Below, piece after piece: positions 26,992-36,693 of a stretch of DNA of 64,000 nt. The position numbers and the translations under genes are program-made. Position 1 is the first letter of the stretch. Each line of letters begins with the position of its first letter. Source of the stretch: an uncultured Mucilaginibacter sp. (lineage in GTDB: Bacteria; Bacteroidota; Bacteroidia; Sphingobacteriales; Sphingobacteriaceae); contig NZ_CAJYGQ010000005.1 in the NCBI RefSeq assembly GCF_913773635.1, forward strand, positions 310,001-374,000, written 5' to 3'. The notes under the pieces were generated by a model. The model was given only the letters and a program-made list of their open reading frames with translations. It was not told where the DNA came from and did not search any database.

Positions 26992-29766
26992 ATGGTCAAA
27001 TTATATAACCGCTGTTTTCTTAGCGTCTTAATCGCTTTTTCTTGTTTTGCTAACGCTTATGCTCAAAAGGCAGCTACTAAGTCTATAGCTATTGTTACGC
27101 CGGCTGGCGCGCATGTGCGTATTGGCTATGGGGCCGGACAGTTAGCAAAGGCACTTCAAAAAAGCGGTTATCAAACTAAAATGCTTAAGCAGGTACCTGC
27201 ATCAGGTGCAAGCATTGTTATCGGTAGGGCGCAGGATGCAGTTGTAAAGAGTGGTCTTGCAAAATACAGTATCAAAACCACCGGAAAACCCGGTAAAGAG
27301 GGTTATACCATTGGTACAGGTAAAAATAGCATGGTTATATCTGGCGCTGATTTTTCGGGCGCTATGTATGGCTGTTTAGAACTGGCCGACCGTATACTTG
27401 ACCAAGGCAAGCTTCCGTCAGGCATAAACCTTACCGATCAGCCGGAGATGGTAATGCGCGGGGCCTGTGTAGGCGTACAAAAACCGGTATTGCTCGAAGG
27501 CCGCGGCGTTTATGAATATCCTTACACCCCTAAAAATTTCCCGTGGTTTTACGATAAAGCGCTTTGGCTGCGCTACCTCGACTCATTAGCCGAAAACCGT
27601 ATGAACGCTCTTTACTTGTGGAACGGTCACCCGTTTGCCTCACTGGTGCGTGTTAAAGAGTACCCATATGCGGTAGAGGTTGACGATGCAACTTTTAAAA
27701 AGAACGAAGAAATATACAAGTTTATAACCGATGAGGCCGACAAACGCGGTATATGGGTTATACAGATGTTTTATAACATCATCGTATCAAAACCTTTTGC
27801 CGAAAAAAACAAGCTGGCCACGCAGGATCGTAACCGTCCTATCATCCCTATCATTGCCGATTATACACGCAAATCAATTGCAGAGTTTGTTAAGAAATAC
27901 CCGCACGTAGGTTTAATGGTAGCCTTGGGCGAAGCTATGGAAGGCGTAGGGCAGGATGATATCGACTGGTTCACTAAAACCATTATCCCAGGCGTGAAAG
28001 ATGGTTTGAAAGCCATTGGCAAAACCGAAGAGCCACCTATTGTACTGCGCGCTCATGATACCGATGCACCTGCAGTAATGAAAGCAGCGCTGCCTATATA
28101 CAAAAACCTGTATACCGAAGCCAAATTCAACGGCGAAGCCTTAACTACTTATACCCCTCGTGGTCCGTGGGCAGAGCTGCACCGCACGTTAAGCCGATTA
28201 GGTTCGGTACAAATTGAAAATGTGCACATTTTGGCTAACCTAGAGCCTTTCCGCTATGGTTCGGCCGATTTTATACAAAAGAGCGTAGAGGCTATGCACA
28301 ACACTTATGAAGCCAATGGGTTGCATCTTTATCCGCAGGCATCATACTGGGACTGGCCGTATACCGCCGACAAAACCGACCCGCGACTGCTGCAAATTGA
28401 CCGCGACTGGATTTGGTACAAAGAATGGGCACGTTACGCCTGGAAGTGTAACCGCGACCGCGCACAAGAGATAAAATATTGGGGCAAATTGCTGGCCGGC
28501 ATGTATGGCTGTACTCAGGCGCAAGGCGAGCAAGTATTAAAAGCTTATGAAGAAGCTGGCGAAATCTCTCCGCAGATATTGCGCCGTGTAGGCATTACCG
28601 ATGGTAACCGCCAAACCATGACTTTGGGTATGCTGATGGCACAATTTACCAACCCTGAAAAATTTGGTCTGTTTAGCCTGTTATATAATTCTGAAGCACC
28701 AGAAGGAGAAATACTAAGCGAGTATGCTGAGAAGGAGTGGAAGCATGAAAAGCACATTGGCGAAACTCCGCTTGACGTGGCTAACAACATTGTGGCTTTT
28801 GGTAAAAAATCTGTAGAAGCTATTGAAAAAGCAGCTCCGGGTGTAAAGAAAAATAAAGCCGAGTTTGACCGCCTCAAAAATGACATGTACATCCATGAGG
28901 CCATGGCTAACAGCTATTCGGCTAAAATCAAGGCAGCCATAGCCATTATGCGCTACAAATACACTGATGATGTAGCCGACTTGGAAAAAGCACTGCCCGA
29001 CATGGAAACCAGCTTGAACCACTACCGTCAACTGGTGAAACTTAGTGAAAATACTTACCTGTATGCCAACAGTATGCAAACCAAGCAACGTAAAATACCG
29101 GTAAGCGGCAACGACGGTAAAATGAAAACCTGGGTTGAACTGTTGCCCGTTTACGAAAAAGAGCTGGCTAACTTTAAGAAGAATATTGATTCGCTGAAAT
29201 CGCCATCAGCCAAATCAAAAAAAACAGCGCTTGCCACGCTTACCAACGCACCAGTTACTGTTACCAGCGGTGCCGAAGGTAGCTATATAATTGGCGAAGG
29301 AGCCAAGCCATTTGCCGATACTACGGTTGCCATTACCGATTTTGCCAAGGAATTGAAAGGCTTGAAAGCAGTTCAGTTAGACAGGGCAAAACAGCGTAAA
29401 TTGGGTACCAAAATAACCTTTACCAATGCGCAGCCTGTGAAAGTGCTGGTAGGCTATTTCAACAAAACTGGTTTTATTAATCCCGACACCTGGCCTTACC
29501 ACGTGCCATCACAACTGGAAACCGATGCCAGCGCAAACGATTATGGTCAGGCCGATGTAAAGCTGTCGAACGGATTATTGATCCCTACACAACCATCGGT
29601 TAACGTACACACTTTCAGCTTTAAACCCGGTAACAACACACTAACCTTAGGCAAAGGCATTGCCGTAATATTAGGTTTCGTTCCCGAAAATCAGCCAGTC
29701 CCCGTATATGACGCCGGCCTAAGCACTACGGGTAATATCAAAGATTTAAGGTGGTTGTTTAACTGA
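26992..29766 (+). CDS. Alpha-uronidase-like secreted glycosidase, candidate alpha-galacturonidase
   Basis: A 924-residue exported protein with signal peptide ending near AYAQKA. Residues about 25-150 look like the small alpha/beta N-domain found in GH20/GH67-type enzymes (SIVIGRAQDA, FSGAMYGCLELADRIL). A TIM-barrel-like region follows (residues about 150-480: LRYLDSLAENRMNALYLWNG, LMVALGEAMEGVGQDDIDWF, EAKFNGEALTTYTPRGPWAE), with several Glu/Asp that could be catalytic. It then has a long helical region (about 480-740) and a C-terminal beta-rich domain. The layout resembles alpha-glucuronidases and the large Bacteroidota proteins annotated as alpha-galacturonidases. Its pectin context favours galacturonate as product. 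The family number (for example GH138) is not proven. Confidence 0.6.
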   Translation: MVKLYNRCFLSVLIAFSCFANAYAQKAATKSIAIVTPAGAHVRIGYGAGQLAKALQKSGYQTKMLKQVPASGASIVIGRAQDAVVKSGLAKYSIKTTGKPGKEGYTIGTGKNSMVISGADFSGAMYGCLELADRILDQGKLPSGINLTDQPEMVMRGACVGVQKPVLLEGRGVYEYPYTPKNFPWFYDKALWLRYLDSLAENRMNALYLWNGHPFASLVRVKEYPYAVEVDDATFKKNEEIYKFITDEADKRGIWVIQMFYNIIVSKPFAEKNKLATQDRNRPIIPIIADYTRKSIAEFVKKYPHVGLMVALGEAMEGVGQDDIDWFTKTIIPGVKDGLKAIGKTEEPPIVLRAHDTDAPAVMKAALPIYKNLYTEAKFNGEALTTYTPRGPWAELHRTLSRLGSVQIENVHILANLEPFRYGSADFIQKSVEAMHNTYEANGLHLYPQASYWDWPYTADKTDPRLLQIDRDWIWYKEWARYAWKCNRDRAQEIKYWGKLLAGMYGCTQAQGEQVLKAYEEAGEISPQILRRVGITDGNRQTMTLGMLMAQFTNPEKFGLFSLLYNSEAPEGEILSEYAEKEWKHEKHIGETPLDVANNIVAFGKKSVEAIEKAAPGVKKNKAEFDRLKNDMYIHEAMANSYSAKIKAAIAIMRYKYTDDVADLEKALPDMETSLNHYRQLVKLSENTYLYANSMQTKQRKIPVSGNDGKMKTWVELLPVYEKELANFKKNIDSLKSPSAKSKKTALATLTNAPVTVTSGAEGSYIIGEGAKPFADTTVAITDFAKELKGLKAVQLDRAKQRKLGTKITFTNAQPVKVLVGYFNKTGFINPDTWPYHVPSQLETDASANDYGQADVKLSNGLLIPTQPSVNVHTFSFKPGNNTLTLGKGIAVILGFVPENQPVPVYDAGLSTTGNIKDLRWLFN

Positions 29767-30121
29767 GGTGAAGGGTGAAAGGATAAAGGTGAATGATAAA
29801 GGAGGCGAGGAGCGGAGATAGAAGTATATAAACTATCCCCAAGAACTGCCCTAACGATAACTTTTTTCGCGGCATCAGTGTTTTGCGGATAGCACAAGCG
29901 CGAGTTAAAGCACAGAAATAACGTAGCAAATAAACGTAGCCGCAAGTTTTCTTTTTGGTTCTTTTTCTTTTGTATAAAAGAAAAAGAACATCCACAGGCG
30001 GGAATGCAATCACTTTACCTGTCCTAACGGAGTGCTGAATAAGTAAAAGCAGAAACCTAATTGAGGTAAAAGGATAACACGTGAAAGTAGATCACATTAT
30101 CCGATAATTACAGAAACCAAA
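29767..30121. repeat. Intergenic region with purine-rich and palindromic repeat remnants
   Basis: A 355-base gap without a credible gene. It begins with a purine-rich quasi-repeat of GGTGAA/AAAGG units (29766-29815). Further on is a perfect inverted repeat of 13-14 bases per arm (29958-29971 with 29976-29989) separated by 4 bases. The last 60 bases again carry GTAAAAGGATAA/GTGAAAG motifs before the GH95 start. No terminator or clear promoter is visible. Confidence 0.5.
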
Positions 30122-33007
30122 ATGAAGAGAAGACTTACCATACTAACCATAGCAACCCTGCTTTGCTATAATCCTCTTTCAGCTCAAACTCTTAAACTCT
30201 GGTACAACCAACCCTCTAAGAAATGGACCGACGCCTTACCCATAGGCAACGGCCGTATAGGTGGCATGATATACGGCACCGCCGATACCGAACGCGTTCA
30301 ATACAACGAACAAACCCTGTGGACTGGCAAACCCCGCGATTACCAGCGCGAGGGTGCCTATCAATACCTGCCCCAAATGCGTCAACTCCTGTTCGAAGGG
30401 AAACAAAAGGAAGCCGAAGCCTTGGGCGAGGCTCACTTTATGGGCCGTAAGATGAACGAGGAGGATTACGACCAGCAGAAAGCCACGTGGTTTAAACAAG
30501 TGAGTGCAGTAAAATCGCCAAGTGCTACTACTTACAATGATAGCAAATGGAAAAGCATTAGCCTACCTACCGAAAAAGGCTGGGAAGTAATACCTGGTTT
30601 TGAAGGCGTAGACGGTGCCGTTTGGTTTCGTACAATGTTCGACTTACCAGCCGATTGGGCAGGTAAAGACTTAACACTAAGCCTGGGCCGTATGCGCGAT
30701 ATGGACTACACCTTCGTAAACGGCGAGCAGGTAGGCTCTGTTGATGGTGCCGACTATCGCCGTTATACTATCCCTGCTAAGCTGTTACGTGCAGGTAAAA
30801 ACCAAATTGCAATACAGGTTATAAACTATTGGGATAAAGGCGGCCTAACCAGCAATCCACGCGAATTAGCCATATATCCGGTAAGTTTTGCTCCTGCCGA
30901 ATTAAAGGGTGCTGCCACCACCACCATACCCCGAGACATGGCCGTAGACCAAAAAACTGGTGAAAAGTTCAAAGTTGTACGATTAGACTGCAGCTGGAAG
31001 TACTGGATACAGGATAACCAACCGCCGCAATTTCCCCGTTATAATGCCGACTACCAGCCATTTGCCGACCTGTTTTTACAAATGGCAAAAACGGGTACCA
31101 TTAGTAATTACAAACGTGACCTTGATATAAGTAACGCTACCGCCCACGTCAAATATACCGCAGGCGGTGTAAACTATACCCGCGAATACATTGCCAGCAA
31201 CCCCGATCAGGTAATGGCTGTGCATATCACAGCCGATAAACTGGGCAAAATATCGTTTAAAGCATTGCTGCATACACTGCATCAATCGGTAAGCATACGC
31301 AAGGTTGATGCGCATACGCTGGCGCTATCGTTCAAAGTGCGTAATGGCGCTTTGCGTGGCGTAAGCTATTTATATGCCGATGCTAAAGGCGGCAAGCTAA
31401 CGGTCACTAACGATGGGATTAGCATAAGTGGCGCTAATGAGGCTACGCTGTATCTAACCGCTGCTACCAACTTCAAGACTTATAAAGATGTATCGGGTAA
31501 CCCCGAAACCATTTGTGCTAAGCAGATAGCCGCTGTTCGTGCCAAAACTTATGCTGCCGTAAAAGCTGCACACATCGCCGACTATCAAAAATACTTTAAC
31601 AGTTTTGCAGTTACATTTGGTAAGGGCAGTAATGATGCCTTGCCAACAGATGAACGCATTTTAAAATACAACAGCACGGTTGACCCCGGCTTGGTGAGCC
31701 TGTTTGTGCAATACAGCCGTTATCTTTTAATTTCCAGTTCAAGACCAGGTAGTAAGGTGCCGGCCAACCTGCAGGGCTTATGGAATGATTTGCTTACGCC
31801 GCCCTGGGGCAGCAAGTTTACCACCAACATTAACCTGCAAATGAATTACTGGGGTGCCGAAATGCTGAACCTTTCTGGCTTAACACAAGCGCTGTTTGCC
31901 ATGATAGATGATTTGAGGCAAACCGGCGCGGCAACCGCCAAAGCGCACTACAATACCCCCGGCTGGGTACTGCACCACAATACCGATTTATGGCGCGGAG
32001 CAGCCCCGGTAAACGCTGCCAATCATGGAATATGGACAACCGGTGCTGCCTGGATAAGTGAAAGCTTATGGGAGCACTACCAGTTCACACAGAACAAAGC
32101 CTTTTTGCAAAGCCAAGCTTACCCGGCCATGAAAGGCGCTGCCGAATTCTTTGTGGCTAATTTGGTTAAAGACCCTGCTACAGGCTACCTCATCAGCACC
32201 CCATCTAACTCACCCGAGCATGGCGGTTTGGTGGCCGGTCCAACAATGGACCATCAGATTATACGCGAGTTATTCAGGAACACCATCGCGGCAGCCAAAA
32301 TATTAGGCACCGATGCTAAATTTAGCAAAACACTCCAAGATAAATATGACCAAATAGCGCCTAATAAAATAGGCAAGTACGGCCAGCTACAGGAGTGGAT
32401 GCAGGATAAGGATGATACCACTGACACTCACCGACACGTATCGCACATGTGGGGTATACATCCGGGCACCGAAATTTCTGCGGCTACCCCTGATCTATTA
32501 AATGCTGCTAAAAAATCGATGCATTACCGTGGCGACGATGGTACAGGCTGGAGCATTGCCTGGAAAATAAACCTATGGGCACGTATGCGCGATGGCGACC
32601 ACTCATACCTTATGCTCACCAAACTGCTTTCGCCCGCTGATGCTGTGCCTAATCACGAAAAAGGCGGCGTATATCACAACCTGTTTGATGCACACCCACC
32701 TTTCCAGATTGACGGCAACTTTGGCGGCGCTGCCGGTATTGGCGAAATGATATTGCAAAGTCAGTTCGGTACGCTCGATGTATTGCCCGCCCTCCCAAAA
32801 GCGTTGCCCAACGGCGAGGTAAAAGGCATCAAAGCCCGTGGAGGATTTGTGCTGAATATCAAATGGCAAAGCGGTGCGCTGCAACAGGTTGATATTACCT
32901 CTGAAGCTGGTAAGCCTTGCGTGGTAAATTATCAGGGTAAACAAATTAAATTCAGTACCAAGAAAGGCAAGACCTATAAGTTAGGCAGCAACTTGCAAAA
33001 GATATAA
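30122..33007 (+). CDS. GH95 alpha-L-fucosidase / alpha-L-galactosidase with inserted beta-sandwich
   Basis: A 961-residue exported glycoside hydrolase with a signal peptide ending at PLSAQT. The N-terminal GH95 domain opens with LWYNQPSKKWTDALPIGNGR and NEQTLWTGKP. At about residues 130-265 it is interrupted by an extra galactose-binding-like beta-sandwich (AVWFRTMFDLPADW, GKNQIAIQVINYWDKGGLTS). The (alpha/alpha)6 catalytic domain carries TTNINLQMNYWGAEMLNLSG near 568, STPSNSPEHG near 700, HRHVSHMWGIHPG near 775 and FQIDGNFGGAAGI near 865, matching the Asn, Glu and Asp positions used by this family. Members release L-fucose or L-galactose. The neighbourhood favours rhamnogalacturonan-II side chains. 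The GH2 gene starts one base after the stop. Confidence 0.88.
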   Translation: MKRRLTILTIATLLCYNPLSAQTLKLWYNQPSKKWTDALPIGNGRIGGMIYGTADTERVQYNEQTLWTGKPRDYQREGAYQYLPQMRQLLFEGKQKEAEALGEAHFMGRKMNEEDYDQQKATWFKQVSAVKSPSATTYNDSKWKSISLPTEKGWEVIPGFEGVDGAVWFRTMFDLPADWAGKDLTLSLGRMRDMDYTFVNGEQVGSVDGADYRRYTIPAKLLRAGKNQIAIQVINYWDKGGLTSNPRELAIYPVSFAPAELKGAATTTIPRDMAVDQKTGEKFKVVRLDCSWKYWIQDNQPPQFPRYNADYQPFADLFLQMAKTGTISNYKRDLDISNATAHVKYTAGGVNYTREYIASNPDQVMAVHITADKLGKISFKALLHTLHQSVSIRKVDAHTLALSFKVRNGALRGVSYLYADAKGGKLTVTNDGISISGANEATLYLTAATNFKTYKDVSGNPETICAKQIAAVRAKTYAAVKAAHIADYQKYFNSFAVTFGKGSNDALPTDERILKYNSTVDPGLVSLFVQYSRYLLISSSRPGSKVPANLQGLWNDLLTPPWGSKFTTNINLQMNYWGAEMLNLSGLTQALFAMIDDLRQTGAATAKAHYNTPGWVLHHNTDLWRGAAPVNAANHGIWTTGAAWISESLWEHYQFTQNKAFLQSQAYPAMKGAAEFFVANLVKDPATGYLISTPSNSPEHGGLVAGPTMDHQIIRELFRNTIAAAKILGTDAKFSKTLQDKYDQIAPNKIGKYGQLQEWMQDKDDTTDTHRHVSHMWGIHPGTEISAATPDLLNAAKKSMHYRGDDGTGWSIAWKINLWARMRDGDHSYLMLTKLLSPADAVPNHEKGGVYHNLFDAHPPFQIDGNFGGAAGIGEMILQSQFGTLDVLPALPKALPNGEVKGIKARGGFVLNIKWQSGALQQVDITSEAGKPCVVNYQGKQIKFSTKKGKTYKLGSNLQKI

Positions 33008-33008
33008 T

Positions 33009-36000
33009 ATGGCGTTCAAAACATACCCTTTCGTTATAAAAGAAAGTAATCGCATTACCCAAAATTGGCCTTCTCAAGAGGGTAGGGCACAACCCGTGCA
33101 TTTTGCACAGGCGGTTGTGAGGGGTGTGTCCTTAGCCATGTTTGCGGTTGGGTTATTTTTTACTAACGCCACAGCCCAAACCAACCCACGCCAGGATATC
33201 CTCCTCAACAATGGCTGGCAAACCGTAGCGCACGATACCAAAGCTGATGCCTACACCGGCTTCGAACAATCAACTTTTAAAGCCACCAACTGGAAAGCCG
33301 TAACTGTACCGCATAACTGGGATGGCTACGAGGGTTACCGAAGGTTAAAGCATGGCAACCGTCATGGTTATGCCTGGTACCGCAAAACGTTTACCGCAAA
33401 GCAATTCAAAGCCGGGCAGCGTTATTTTTTATGGTTCGAAGGAGTAAGCTCATATGCAACGGTTTACTTAAACGGCAAAAAAGTGGGATCTCATGCCGGT
33501 GGACGAACATCTTTCACGCTCGACGTTACCGATGCCATCAAACTTAATCAACCTAATTTACTGGCCGTAAAGGCCGATCATCCTGTTAATATTCAAAACC
33601 TGCCCTGGGTTTGTGGTGGCTGTTCAGATGAGGTGGGCTTTTCAGAGGGGTCGCAACCAATGGGTATTTTTCGCCCGGTGCATTTGATAGCTACCAACCC
33701 GGTGCGCATTCAGCCTTTTGGGGTTTACGTGTGGAATGATACCACGGTGAGCCAAAAATCGGCAACCCTGCATCTCGAAACTGAATTAAAAAACTACGGC
33801 AACAAAGCAGCATCGGTACAAATTATTAACCGCCTAACCGATGCAACCGGCAAACAGGTTGCCTTGGCACAGTCAACGATTAATCTTTCATCAACCAAAG
33901 AACATATTCTTAAACAGGATTTTAAAGACATCAAAAACGTACGCCTATGGTCGGATAAAGACCCGTACCTGTACACACTTCACACCCAGGTTATCCAAAA
34001 CGGAAAGGTAATTGACGAGGTGCATACCCCATATGGTATCCGCTGGATCAAATGGGGAATGGGCATCAATGGCGATGGCCGCTTTTATATTAACGGCAAG
34101 CCGGTGTTCATCAACGGCATGGGTGAATACGAGCACCTGATGGGGAAAAGCCACGCCTTCAGCAACGAAGAAATTAGGGCTCGTGTAATGCAACTGCGGG
34201 CATCTGGCTTTAATGGTTTCCGCGATGCGCACCAGCCGCACAACCTTGAATATCAAAAATATTGGGACAAGCAAGGGGTTATTTGGTGGCCGCAGTTTTC
34301 GGCGCATATCTGGTATGATACACTTGAGTTTAAAGAGAATTACAAATCGCTGATTGTTGAATGGATTAAAGAGAGGCGGAATAGTCCGTCGGCTATGCTG
34401 TGGGGTTTGGAGAACGAGAGTAAACTGCCCGAGGCTTTTGCCCGTGAATGTACCGAACTCATCCGCTCTTTAGATCATACCGCATCATCGCAACGCAAGG
34501 TAACAACCTGTAACGGTGGCAAAGGTACCGATTGGGACGTGCCGCAAAATTGGACAGGTACTTATGGCGGGAACCCACTTACTTATGGCGAAGACCTGAA
34601 GCGACAGGTTTTGGTGGGCGAGTACGGCTCATGGCGCAGCCTCGAACTGCACACCGAAGGCCCTTTTATAGCCGGCGGCCCGTTAAGCGAAGACCGCATG
34701 GCCCAAATGATGGAAACCAAAGTGCGCCTGGCCGATTCGGTTAAAAACGAGGTGGCAGGGCATTACCATTGGATATTTTATTCGCACGAAAATCCCGGCC
34801 GTATACAAGGCGGCGAAGGTTTGCGCGAACTGGATAGGGTAGGCCCCATCAACTACAAAGGATTATTTACCCCATGGGGTCAGCCGCTGGATGTGTTCTA
34901 TATGTTCCGCTCCAACTATGCGCCAAAAGATAAGGAGCCGATGGTGTACATTGTATCGCACACCTGGCCTAATCGCTGGCTAAAACCCGGCAAAAAAGAC
35001 AGCATCAGCGTGTATTCCAATTGCGATGAGGTGGAACTATTTAACGATGTAAAAACCGTATCTCTTGGCAAACGCAAACGCGGAAAAACAGGTACGCATT
35101 TCCAATGGGATGGTGCTAACATTCAGTACAATGTACTTTATGCCGTTGGTTATGTAAACGGTAAAGTGGTGGCCGAAGATTATATTGTGCTCAATCATCT
35201 GCCTAAAGCGCCTCACTTAAGTCAGTTGTCGGCTGTCGGAGGTCAGATGCCCGGCAATGCAAGTAAAACAGCCGGCGACCGGCCTCCGGCCTCTGACCTC
35301 ACAAAACCCGCCTCAGGTCAAAAATACCTTTACCGTGTTAACTGTGGTGGCCCTGATTATAAGGACAGCAATGGCAATATCTGGCTGGCCGACAGACATC
35401 AACCCAACTCTAAATCGTGGGGTTCACGCTCATGGACGGATGATTTTGAAGGTATGCCTAATTTTTTTGCAAGCCAGCAGCGCACGTTCGATGTAATTAA
35501 GGGAACTAACGATGGCGCATTGTTCCAAACCTTCCGTTACGGTATGGATAAGCTGAAATACGACTTTCCGCTGTCCGATGGTAAGTACCAGGTGGAATTG
35601 TATTTCAACGAGCCTTGGTATGGCATAGGCGGTGGTATGGACTGCAAAGGCTGGCGCTTATTTGACGTAGCCTTCAACGAAAAAACGGTGATTAGCAACC
35701 TGGATATATGGAAAGAAACAGGCGTTAACCATGCACTTAAAAAAACAGTTACCGCACAAGTTACAGGCGGAAAACTGACCATCAGCTTCCCGAATGTTGC
35801 TGCGGGAGAGGCTATAATTTCGGCTATTGCTATCAGCACGGCAAACCAGCAGGTGAAGGTGCCGCAGTCTTCAACTCTGGGACTTATTACCAACTTGAAA
35901 GCTCCGGCTAACTGGTCGGCTAAATCATGGTTGGATTTGGGTAATCAGTTATATGCAGGCAATTCAAATATCATCATCAACGAGTTACCTCCAATTTTAT

Positions 36001-36692
36001 TTGGGGCTGAATGGCTGCAAACATCTGTCACTTCAGGTTCGGCTGCTTTTAGCATGAGTGAGGATGGAAGTGTGTATGTAGGCATGAATGCCGGAGCCGG
36101 CAATCGCCCCGAATGGTTGAAAGGGTATGAAGTAAGCGGCTTGAAAATTCAAACGGATGCAAGTAACGGTGCGACGCTTAACCTGTATCGCAAAGCGTAT
36201 AAAAAAGGTGAGACAGTTAATTTGGGAGCCAATGTTGGTACGCAAATGTATACCGTTGCAGTGTTACCTAACGTTTCCCTTGCACCTGCAACTGATTTAC
36301 GTAAAACCATCACCTACCGTGCCGATGATGCCTTAGCGCAAGGCAATGGGGCGGTTAAAGATACCCTGAGCGGTCGCAAGGTTATCCGCTTTACCCAGCC
36401 AGCGGGCGGTAGAGCAACTTTTGCCATTACCCCCGGTGTGGGCGATGTGTATGCGCTCCGCATTAAATATTACAACTTTACAGACAGGCCACTCACCGGA
36501 AAGATGACGCTGCTAGCCGAGGATGGCACCGTAATGAAAGAAGAGGATGTAATCTTTGGTGTTGTTAAAAAAGGTAAATCAGGAACCCATGCTACTACTA
36601 CGGGTACCAGTATAAATGCAGGTAATTACCGTGTGGTAATTACAGGTGTTGATGCTAAAGCCCTCAACCTGTCGGGCGTTGAAATGCAATAA
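33009..36692 (+). CDS. Large GH2 glycosidase with C-terminal malectin-like domain
   Basis: A 1227-residue exported glycosidase of the beta-galactosidase/glucuronidase superfamily. The sugar-binding beta-sandwich covers about residues 60-210 (WKAVTVPHNWDGYEGYRRLK). An Ig-like domain and a TIM barrel follow. The acid/base is Glu in MLWGLENES (about residue 470) and the nucleophile is probably Glu in VLVGEYGSW (about 538). A malectin-like carbohydrate-binding domain begins near 773 (YLYRVNCGGPDYKDS). The first 36-43 residues are unlike a signal peptide; GTG at 33117 or ATG at 33138 would start a normal one (GLFFTNATAQT). A palindromic element is translated in the linker before the malectin domain. 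Substrate unknown. Confidence 0.85.
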   Translation: MAFKTYPFVIKESNRITQNWPSQEGRAQPVHFAQAVVRGVSLAMFAVGLFFTNATAQTNPRQDILLNNGWQTVAHDTKADAYTGFEQSTFKATNWKAVTVPHNWDGYEGYRRLKHGNRHGYAWYRKTFTAKQFKAGQRYFLWFEGVSSYATVYLNGKKVGSHAGGRTSFTLDVTDAIKLNQPNLLAVKADHPVNIQNLPWVCGGCSDEVGFSEGSQPMGIFRPVHLIATNPVRIQPFGVYVWNDTTVSQKSATLHLETELKNYGNKAASVQIINRLTDATGKQVALAQSTINLSSTKEHILKQDFKDIKNVRLWSDKDPYLYTLHTQVIQNGKVIDEVHTPYGIRWIKWGMGINGDGRFYINGKPVFINGMGEYEHLMGKSHAFSNEEIRARVMQLRASGFNGFRDAHQPHNLEYQKYWDKQGVIWWPQFSAHIWYDTLEFKENYKSLIVEWIKERRNSPSAMLWGLENESKLPEAFARECTELIRSLDHTASSQRKVTTCNGGKGTDWDVPQNWTGTYGGNPLTYGEDLKRQVLVGEYGSWRSLELHTEGPFIAGGPLSEDRMAQMMETKVRLADSVKNEVAGHYHWIFYSHENPGRIQGGEGLRELDRVGPINYKGLFTPWGQPLDVFYMFRSNYAPKDKEPMVYIVSHTWPNRWLKPGKKDSISVYSNCDEVELFNDVKTVSLGKRKRGKTGTHFQWDGANIQYNVLYAVGYVNGKVVAEDYIVLNHLPKAPHLSQLSAVGGQMPGNASKTAGDRPPASDLTKPASGQKYLYRVNCGGPDYKDSNGNIWLADRHQPNSKSWGSRSWTDDFEGMPNFFASQQRTFDVIKGTNDGALFQTFRYGMDKLKYDFPLSDGKYQVELYFNEPWYGIGGGMDCKGWRLFDVAFNEKTVISNLDIWKETGVNHALKKTVTAQVTGGKLTISFPNVAAGEAIISAIAISTANQQVKVPQSSTLGLITNLKAPANWSAKSWLDLGNQLYAGNSNIIINELPPILFGAEWLQTSVTSGSAAFSMSEDGSVYVGMNAGAGNRPEWLKGYEVSGLKIQTDASNGATLNLYRKAYKKGETVNLGANVGTQMYTVAVLPNVSLAPATDLRKTITYRADDALAQGNGAVKDTLSGRKVIRFTQPAGGRATFAITPGVGDVYALRIKYYNFTDRPLTGKMTLLAEDGTVMKEEDVIFGVVKKGKSGTHATTTGTSINAGNYRVVITGVDAKALNLSGVEMQ
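35229..35303. repeat. Palindromic element inside the GH2 coding sequence
   Basis: Arms GAGGTCAGA (35239-35247) and TCTGACCTC (35292-35300), with inner CCGGC/GCCGG segments, form a long GC-rich hairpin. It is translated in frame as a low-complexity linker (residues about 742-765) between the GH2 and malectin parts. It resembles intergenic palindromic repeats more than the flanking coding DNA. Confidence 0.5.
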
Positions 36693-36693
36693 A

